A stretch of 9,991 nt of DNA from Candidatus Acidiferrum typicum (GTDB taxonomy: Bacteria > Acidobacteriota > Terriglobia > Acidiferrales > UBA7541), in contig DLMH01000029.1 in NCBI GenBank assembly GCA_002478115.1, forward strand, positions 1-9,991, in the 5' to 3' direction. Under the pieces are notes generated by a model. That model was not told where the DNA came from. It ran no database searches and saw nothing but the letters and a program-made list of their open reading frames with translations. This document shows, one piece after another, positions 5,189 through 9,991 of this stretch. Within the stretch, counting starts at the first letter, position 1; every line of letters starts with the position of its first letter. The position numbers and the translations under genes were made by a program.

Positions 5189-5911
5189 ATGAATTTCATC
5201 AGCGAAACCAAAGTGAAGGATATTGCGCTCGCGGACCCATCCGCGAGGCACGTTCTTGAAGATGCCCGCGTTGACTACTGCTGCGGGGGAGGAAAATCTC
5301 TCCAGGAAGCCTGCGTCCATGCGGGTGTTGATGCGCAGGAGATTCTCAAGCAATTGCGCGAGAATAGCCAGGATGTGAATCCTTCCGATGCGAATTGGAC
5401 GGCGTCACCGCTGAGCGACCTCACTGCGCACATCAAAAGTCACCATCATAAGTATGTTCGTGAAGCGATTCTCCGCATTAACCCGCTGCTCGAAAAAGTG
5501 AAAGCAAAGCACGGGGAGCATCACCCCGAACTCGCTGAAATCGAAACCAGCTTTCATGCCGTCGGCAGGGAAATGATCATGCACATGCAGAAGGAAGAAC
5601 AGATTTTGTTCCCTTATATCGAAGCTCTCGAGCGTGCGGCAGACGGGAAGGGCATTCTAGAGCCTCCGTTCTTTCAGACCGTCAAGAATCCGATTCACGC
5701 CATGATGAAAGAGCACGATGCGGCGGGTGAGTGGGTAAGACAGATTCGCAAGGCCAGCGCGGAATACGCGACCCCAGCGGATGCATGCACGAGTTACAAG
5801 GCGCTGCTCCAGGAACTACAGCAATTCGAGATCGACCTCCATCAGCACGTTCACTTGGAGAACAACATTCTCTTTCCACGAGCGGTGGAGCTGGAGGGCG
5901 CGGTCGTCTGA
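5189..5911 (+). CDS. ric: Iron-sulfur cluster repair di-iron protein (RIC/ScdA/YtfE)
   Basis: Cytosolic di-iron protein that restores Fe-S clusters damaged by nitric oxide or oxidants. The N-terminal ScdA domain (about 4-60) has TKVKDIALADPSARHVLEDARVDYCCGGGKSLQEAC in family order, with the CC pair at 31-32. A hemerythrin-like four-helix bundle follows (about 75-235) with the expected iron ligands: the His85-87 cluster, H132 and E136 in HMQKE, H176 in EHDAAG, and H220 with E224 in HQHVHLENNILFP. All di-iron ligands are present and the length of 240 is normal. The ATG at 5189 is chosen because GGAGG lies 5 nt upstream; an in-frame GTG at 5177 is less well placed. It follows the regulator gene and a palindromic operator candidate, and precedes the NnrS-like gene by 14 nt, so it probably leads an NO-inducible operon. 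Confidence 0.92.
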   Translation: MNFISETKVKDIALADPSARHVLEDARVDYCCGGGKSLQEACVHAGVDAQEILKQLRENSQDVNPSDANWTASPLSDLTAHIKSHHHKYVREAILRINPLLEKVKAKHGEHHPELAEIETSFHAVGREMIMHMQKEEQILFPYIEALERAADGKGILEPPFFQTVKNPIHAMMKEHDAAGEWVRQIRKASAEYATPADACTSYKALLQELQQFEIDLHQHVHLENNILFPRAVELEGAVV

Positions 5912-5925
5912 CCCCGATCAATCGT

Positions 5926-7305
5926 ATGTTTACCTCTTTTGTCGCCATCGTCAATCCTGCGCCTCGTCCCCATGGGCCGACGCCCGCGCAGACCATGGAA
6001 ATTGTAAGAAAGCGCGAAGAGGCGCTCTCCCGGCTTCTCATGGCATTTGTCACGACGGGTCTGCTGTTCATGGTTTTCCCCGGCACTTTTCTGGGCGTGT
6101 GGAATCTGCTGCAAATCAGCGGCAAAGAAAGTGTGGCATCAATCTCGCCTGCCTGGTTGCAAGCACACGGTCACGCGCAAGTCTTCGGCTGGGTGGGAAG
6201 TTTCATTTTAGGCATTGGGTTCTATTCGATTCCAAAGCTGCGCGGTGCAAAGAATTCGGGTTTCTGGACGGCCTGGCTCTGTTGGGTGATGTGGACTGTG
6301 GGCGTGGCGTTACGCTGGAGCGCCAATGTGTACTTGTGGGAGTGGCGAATCCTGCTGCCAGTTTCCGCGCTATTGGAACTTGCGGCTTTCCTCATTTTCT
6401 TCCGTTCCGTGTCTCAACATCGGCCCGAAGATACGGGCAAGGAAAAAATGGAGCCGTGGGTGTGGGTCGTGCTCAGCGCAAGCATCGGGTTGCTACTCGT
6501 TTTGCTGTCCAATGTGGTGGGCTGTTTTTACCTGGCCTTTCGAGCTACAACTCCCGCGCTGCCGCATGCGTGGGACCAACGCTATCTCGCACTGATGGCC
6601 TGGGGATTCCTGGTGCCCTTTGTATGGGGCTTCAGCGCAAAATGGATGTCCGTCTTCCTTGGCTTGAAACCATTGCGTCAGAAGGTGCTAGTGTTTGCAG
6701 TCGTTGTCAATCTCCTGGGCGTCATCCTTGCGGTTGTGGGCGCGATCTTACTGGCATCCGGTCTCTTTTTGTTGGGGGCCTCCTTGGCGATAGTGGCCCT
6801 CAGGATGTTTGAGGCTTCAGTGAAGGAAGCGAAAACTCGTGGTGTTCATTCGAGCTTTCCCTTCTTTGTTCGCATGGCGTACGGATGGCTTCTTGTGGCA
6901 GCAGCGTTGGGCCTGGCGGCAGTCCGGTGGGACAACTCCGGGGGAATCTGGGGCGCATCGCGGCACGCACTAACCGTCGGATTTATATCCGTGATGATCT
7001 TGAGCGTGGGGCAGCGAATTCTACCGGCATTTGCTGGTATGCGGCTGCTCTGGAGCACGAAGCTCATGTTTGGAGCATTGGCACTCGTCACTTTGGGTTG
7101 CACGTTGCGCGTGTCTTGCGAGGTCATCGCGTACCAGGGTTACGCGAATTGGGCGTGGTCGGTCTTGCCGGTCTCGGCATTGTGCGAGCTCGGGGGGTTG
7201 ACCATCTATGCCGCAAACATTCTCGGAACTTTCGTGCTAGTGCCGAGCCACGCCTGCAAACAGCCCTTGGTTGTCGGCCTGCCGGTAAAGATTGGCTCGA
7301 ACTAA
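5926..7305 (+). CDS. NnrS-like / haem-copper-type integral membrane protein
   Basis: Inner-membrane protein of 459 residues with about 12 hydrophobic segments from about residue 37 onward. Motifs seen: LQAHGHAQVFGW (79-89, H81 and H83), LRWSANVYLW (129-138) and SRHALTVGFISVMILSVGQRILPAF (345-369), which resemble NnrS proteins, haem- and copper-binding membrane proteins linked to NO stress, and more distantly subunit I of haem-copper oxidases. Some relatives are labelled cbb3-type oxidase subunit I. It lacks the HHWY and HxWVE signatures of an NO reductase, so catalysis is doubtful. The ATG at 5926 gives a charged N-terminus before the first helix. No Shine-Dalgarno is visible, so translation is probably coupled to ric, whose stop is 14 nt upstream. 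The frame stays open back into ric, but that part is the shadow of ric. NO-relief role inferred from family and context. Confidence 0.75.
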   Translation: MFTSFVAIVNPAPRPHGPTPAQTMEIVRKREEALSRLLMAFVTTGLLFMVFPGTFLGVWNLLQISGKESVASISPAWLQAHGHAQVFGWVGSFILGIGFYSIPKLRGAKNSGFWTAWLCWVMWTVGVALRWSANVYLWEWRILLPVSALLELAAFLIFFRSVSQHRPEDTGKEKMEPWVWVVLSASIGLLLVLLSNVVGCFYLAFRATTPALPHAWDQRYLALMAWGFLVPFVWGFSAKWMSVFLGLKPLRQKVLVFAVVVNLLGVILAVVGAILLASGLFLLGASLAIVALRMFEASVKEAKTRGVHSSFPFFVRMAYGWLLVAAALGLAAVRWDNSGGIWGASRHALTVGFISVMILSVGQRILPAFAGMRLLWSTKLMFGALALVTLGCTLRVSCEVIAYQGYANWAWSVLPVSALCELGGLTIYAANILGTFVLVPSHACKQPLVVGLPVKIGSN

Positions 7306-7427
7306 TGCCCGTGCCTCATTCGTTCCCCCGCGTCATGCAGCGCTCGAAGGTCGATTTCGGCATCTTTGAGACGTGAAGTGCGCGTGCAATGCATCTCGAA
7401 TACTGGGAGAAACCGAGTCAAGCGCCG

Positions 7428-7446
7428 AGGTCAGACATGATGACCT
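7428..7446. promoter_or_regulatory. Inverted repeat AGGTCA-N7-TGACCT
   Basis: Two perfect 6-bp arms separated by 7 bases, 19 bp in all, 206 bp upstream of the norZ start. It could be a regulator site or, as RNA, a hairpin after the NnrS-like gene. It lacks a following T-run and does not fit the GT-N7-AC core of NorR. Confidence 0.3.
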
Positions 7447-7613
7447 GGATTGGGAACCACTGCACTCCCCGGGGGCAGAAGCGCAAGCCTATGCTATTGC
7501 AGAGCATGAGGTCTGAAAATGAAGTTTGGTCTCATCCGAATTAAGCAACACAATGGCCTCGATGGATTCCTGCGTGATCGCACCAATGCGGTCTTCTGCC
7601 ATAAGGACTGGAA

Positions 7614-7629
7614 ACCAGGAAATCCTGGT
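7614..7629. promoter_or_regulatory. Palindrome before norZ ribosome binding site
   Basis: ACCAGGA-AA-TCCTGGT is a perfect 7+2+7 inverted repeat, 22 nt before the norZ start and 11 nt before its AGGGG site. It may be an operator at the norZ promoter or a small leader hairpin. Confidence 0.4.
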
Positions 7630-7651
7630 AGGAGATTGAAAGGGGCATATC

Positions 7652-9940
7652 ATGGTTGACACGTCTGCCGACTCTACGAGGCTCTCTCCGTGGTGGAGAC
7701 ACTCGGCCATCCTCGTAATGATCGCTGGCTTCTCGGTTCTATCCTTTGTCACGGTCCTGACCTACAAGAACGCTCCGCCGATCCCCGAGCAGGCCGCGGA
7801 TGGCACCGGAACTGTGGTGTTTACCGGAGCCGACATCCAAATGGGCCAGGAGGTGTTCCTCAAGTACGGTCTCATGGAGCACGGGACCCTGTGGGGCCAT
7901 GGGGCTTACCTAGGTCCTGATTATAGTGCGGAGTACCTGCATAGGCTCAGCGAGGTAACCCGGGACACGATCGCGACCGAGAAGTACGGCAAACTCTTTG
8001 CGCAGCTCTCGCCGGACGAGCAGAGCGTCGTCTCTGCGCGGACGATAACGGTGCTCAAGGAAAACCGGTACGAACCAGCCTCGCGAACTCTCCGGCTCTC
8101 GTCAGGCGAGGTGGCTGCCTACCGCATACAGGTTCGCGAATGGAGCGACTACTTCACCAGGAAGGACGCCGCTCCCGGGCTACCACCCAACTATATTCAG
8201 AACCCCGGGGAGCTGAAAGCTCTGACCGCCTACTTCGCTTGGGCGGCCTGGGCCACAACGGCGAATCGCCCTGGGAAGGATTACTCCTACACCAACAACT
8301 GGCCCTACGAGCCCATCGCGGGAAACCGTCCTTCCACCGAGGCCTATGTTTGGAGCGCTTTGAGTCTCATCACCCTGCTGTCAGGGCTGGGTTTAATTCT
8401 CTTCGTCGTCGGCAAGTTCGACTACTTGGGCTGGAAGGGCGAGGGCGCTGGCTCCCATGTTATGCACTTTGCTCCCCCTGCTTTGAAGCTCACGCCCAGT
8501 CAGTGGGCTACGGGATGGTTTTTCGGCGTCGTGGCCCTCCTGTTCCTGGTGCAATCGTTCCTGGGAGGCGTGCTCGCCCACTATCGGGTGGAGACAGGAG
8601 CCTTTTACGGGCTTGACATCGCCCGCTGGCTGCCCTACACCCTGGCGCGCACCTGGCACCTCCAGCTCGCCATTTTCTGGATCGCGACGGCATGGGTGGG
8701 CGGCGGCCTTTTCCTGGCGTCGTGGGTCGGTGGCGAAGAGCCCAGACACCAGAGGACCGGCGTCTACGCACTCCTGGGGGCGCTGGTGGTGGTCGTCGTC
8801 GGCAGCCTGGTGGGCGAGTCCCTCGGCATCAACGACAAGCTGGGGCACCTCTGGTTCTGGTTCGGTCACCAGGGTTCCGAGTACCTGGACCTCGGGCGGC
8901 TCTGGCAGTTCCTGCTGGCAGTTGCCCTCCTCTTCTGGCTGTTTCTGATGTTTCGGGCGCTCAAGCCCGCCTTCAAGATTCCTGACAAGCGCGAACTGTC
9001 CTCACTCTTTCTGTACGCGGCCGTTGCCATCCCTTTCTTCTACCTGCCCGCCCTTTTCTATGGCCCCCACACCAACTTCGCCGTCATTGACAACTGGCGC
9101 TTCTGGATCATCCATCTTTGGGTGGAGGGATTCTTCGAACTCTTCGCGACGGTGCTGGTGGCCATCATGTTCCACCAGATGGGCGTGGTCAGCACCAAGA
9201 CCGCCACGCGCCTGATCTACCTGGATGCCATCCTGTATCTCAGCGCCGGGATCATCGGCACAGGCCACCATTGGTACTTCACAGGCCAGGGAACGCTCAA
9301 TATGGGGCTGGCGTCGTGCTTCTCCGCTATGGAGGTTGTGCCTCTAACGCTTCTGACTCTGGACGCCTGGGATTTCATCAAGCTGAGAAAGGCGCAGTGT
9401 TCGGTGTGCGGCCACGATCTGGCCTGGAGCCAGAAGTGGTCCATCTACTTCCTCATGGCCGTGGGTGTCTGGAACTTCGTCGGCGCAGGGATCTTCGGTT
9501 TCCTGATCAACCTGCCGATCGTGTCCTACTTCGAGGTGGGCACGTCGCTCACCGCCAATCACGCACACGCCGCAATGTTTGGTGTCTTTGGGATGTTGGC
9601 CTTAGCAGTCCTGGTCTTCTGCTTGAGGGCCATGCAATCCGACACCACATGGAAGGAGACGGAGAAGTTCGTCCGGGTGGGCTTCTGGGGTGCTAACGTG
9701 GGCCTCGCGCTCATGATCATCCTGGATCTGTTCCCCGGAGGAGTAATCCAGCTCTGGGATTCCATCGCCAACGGGTATTGGCACGCGCGCCGCCTGACAT
9801 TCCTGATGGGCGGCACCTACCACAAGCTGGAATGGCTGCGCATGGTGGGGGATGTGGTCTTCCTCTTCGCCGGCGCGCTGCCCATCACGCTCGGCGTGTT
9901 GCGCAGTATGTGGAAAAGGGATCTCTCACCCACGCCGTAA
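7652..9940 (+). CDS. norZ: Quinol-dependent nitric oxide reductase (qNOR)
   Basis: Single-subunit inner-membrane enzyme reducing 2 NO to N2O with electrons from quinol. At 762 residues it has the normal qNOR length. An N-terminal helix (17-37) is followed by the periplasmic cytochrome c-like domain without a haem c site (about 40-230; note HGTLWGHGAYLGPDY, 77-91), then about 13 membrane helices. Conserved residues are all present: H336 in WHLQLAIFW and H639 for low-spin haem b, H637 in NHAHAAMFG for haem b3, H488, H539 and H540 (GTGHHWYF) for FeB, and E492, E496 and E561, equivalent to the essential glutamates of cNOR. A CSVC pair (583-586) lies in a cytoplasmic loop. This intact site argues for NO reductase rather than NO dismutase. 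The start is ATG with AGGGG 6 nt upstream. By eye it is more GC-rich than its upstream neighbours. Confidence 0.95.
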   Translation: MVDTSADSTRLSPWWRHSAILVMIAGFSVLSFVTVLTYKNAPPIPEQAADGTGTVVFTGADIQMGQEVFLKYGLMEHGTLWGHGAYLGPDYSAEYLHRLSEVTRDTIATEKYGKLFAQLSPDEQSVVSARTITVLKENRYEPASRTLRLSSGEVAAYRIQVREWSDYFTRKDAAPGLPPNYIQNPGELKALTAYFAWAAWATTANRPGKDYSYTNNWPYEPIAGNRPSTEAYVWSALSLITLLSGLGLILFVVGKFDYLGWKGEGAGSHVMHFAPPALKLTPSQWATGWFFGVVALLFLVQSFLGGVLAHYRVETGAFYGLDIARWLPYTLARTWHLQLAIFWIATAWVGGGLFLASWVGGEEPRHQRTGVYALLGALVVVVVGSLVGESLGINDKLGHLWFWFGHQGSEYLDLGRLWQFLLAVALLFWLFLMFRALKPAFKIPDKRELSSLFLYAAVAIPFFYLPALFYGPHTNFAVIDNWRFWIIHLWVEGFFELFATVLVAIMFHQMGVVSTKTATRLIYLDAILYLSAGIIGTGHHWYFTGQGTLNMGLASCFSAMEVVPLTLLTLDAWDFIKLRKAQCSVCGHDLAWSQKWSIYFLMAVGVWNFVGAGIFGFLINLPIVSYFEVGTSLTANHAHAAMFGVFGMLALAVLVFCLRAMQSDTTWKETEKFVRVGFWGANVGLALMIILDLFPGGVIQLWDSIANGYWHARRLTFLMGGTYHKLEWLRMVGDVVFLFAGALPITLGVLRSMWKRDLSPTP

Positions 9941-9991
9941 AGGCTGCACCCCAGCGGATCCCCTCTAATACTACTGTGTCATAAAATAGCA

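Larger units (their letters stand above)
7306..7651. other. Intergenic region between NnrS-like gene and norZ
   Basis: These 346 bases carry no convincing gene. They contain an inverted repeat at 7428-7446, a CCCCGGGG core inside CTGC/GCAG (7460-7478), a weak PAS-like reading frame on the minus strand ending at 7489, and a palindrome at 7614-7629 just before the norZ ribosome binding site. A separate norZ promoter is likely but I cannot place it confidently. Confidence 0.5.

Noticed and set aside
5731..5925. N-terminal extension of the NnrS-like frame into ric
   Set aside because: The added residues are the shadow of ric in another frame, with no Shine-Dalgarno and no family similarity.
7428..7446. 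NorR binding site
   Set aside because: The inverted repeat does not have the GT-N7-AC core, and no norR gene is nearby.
8393..8869. 158-codon minus-strand frame inside norZ
   Set aside because: Antisense shadow of a GC-rich gene with no domain similarity.
7652..9940. NO dismutase (Nod) instead of NO reductase
   Set aside because: As I recall, Nod proteins carry substitutions in the FeB and quinol sites; here H488, H539, H540, E492 and E561 are all present.

Overview
The window reads as chromosomal or plasmid DNA of a free-living, probably soil or freshwater Gram-negative bacterium. It is moderately GC-rich, has clear GGAGG-type ribosome binding sites, and carries nitric-oxide metabolism genes whose arrangement would fit Acidobacteriota or a similar phylum. 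That taxonomic guess comes from gene content only and is weak.

Left part (1-3602), accessory-looking. Two genes on the minus strand encode peptidases: a trypsin-like peptidase that keeps its His and Asp but loses the Ser region after an apparent frameshift (38-664), and a HExxH zinc metallopeptidase (715-1704). Divergent from them runs a plus-strand group: an RNase HI-fold protein with an unfamiliar C-terminal domain (1869-2699), a close-coupled protein of unknown function (2711-3298), and a truncated DUF4365-like gene (3363-3602). The divergent intergenic region holds an extended -10 promoter overlapped by a palindrome and followed at once by a strong terminator-like hairpin. Mixed peptidase, nuclease and DUF4365 content is typical of defence or mobile-element islands, but no known system is recognised.

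Middle (3603-4398), 796 bp without a convincing protein gene. It is not featureless. From about 3780 to 4130 it contains a row of tRNA-like segments in one orientation: Leu(TAA), Thr(CGT), a TGG loop, Asn(GTT) with an encoded CCA, and a His-like ATG. Each has a tRNA-type anticodon loop, and several have T-loops at canonical spacing, but the stems are badly damaged. This looks like a decayed tRNA array of the kind carried by large mobile elements, and it is the most unusual thing in the window. A decamer repeat tract (3721-3770) precedes it.

Right part (4399-9940), a nitric-oxide response and detoxification cluster on the plus strand: a Crp/Fnr-family regulator without Fe-S cysteines; a RIC/ScdA/YtfE di-iron repair protein; an NnrS-like haem-copper-type membrane protein 14 nt downstream of it; and, after a 346-bp gap, a full-length quinol-dependent nitric oxide reductase. 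A perfect 16-bp palindrome, AGTGACTTTAGTCACT, lies between regulator and ric. Its half-site matches what the regulator's CRP-like recognition helix (R-E-x-x-S-R) should bind, so autonomous NO control of the cluster is a reasonable hypothesis.
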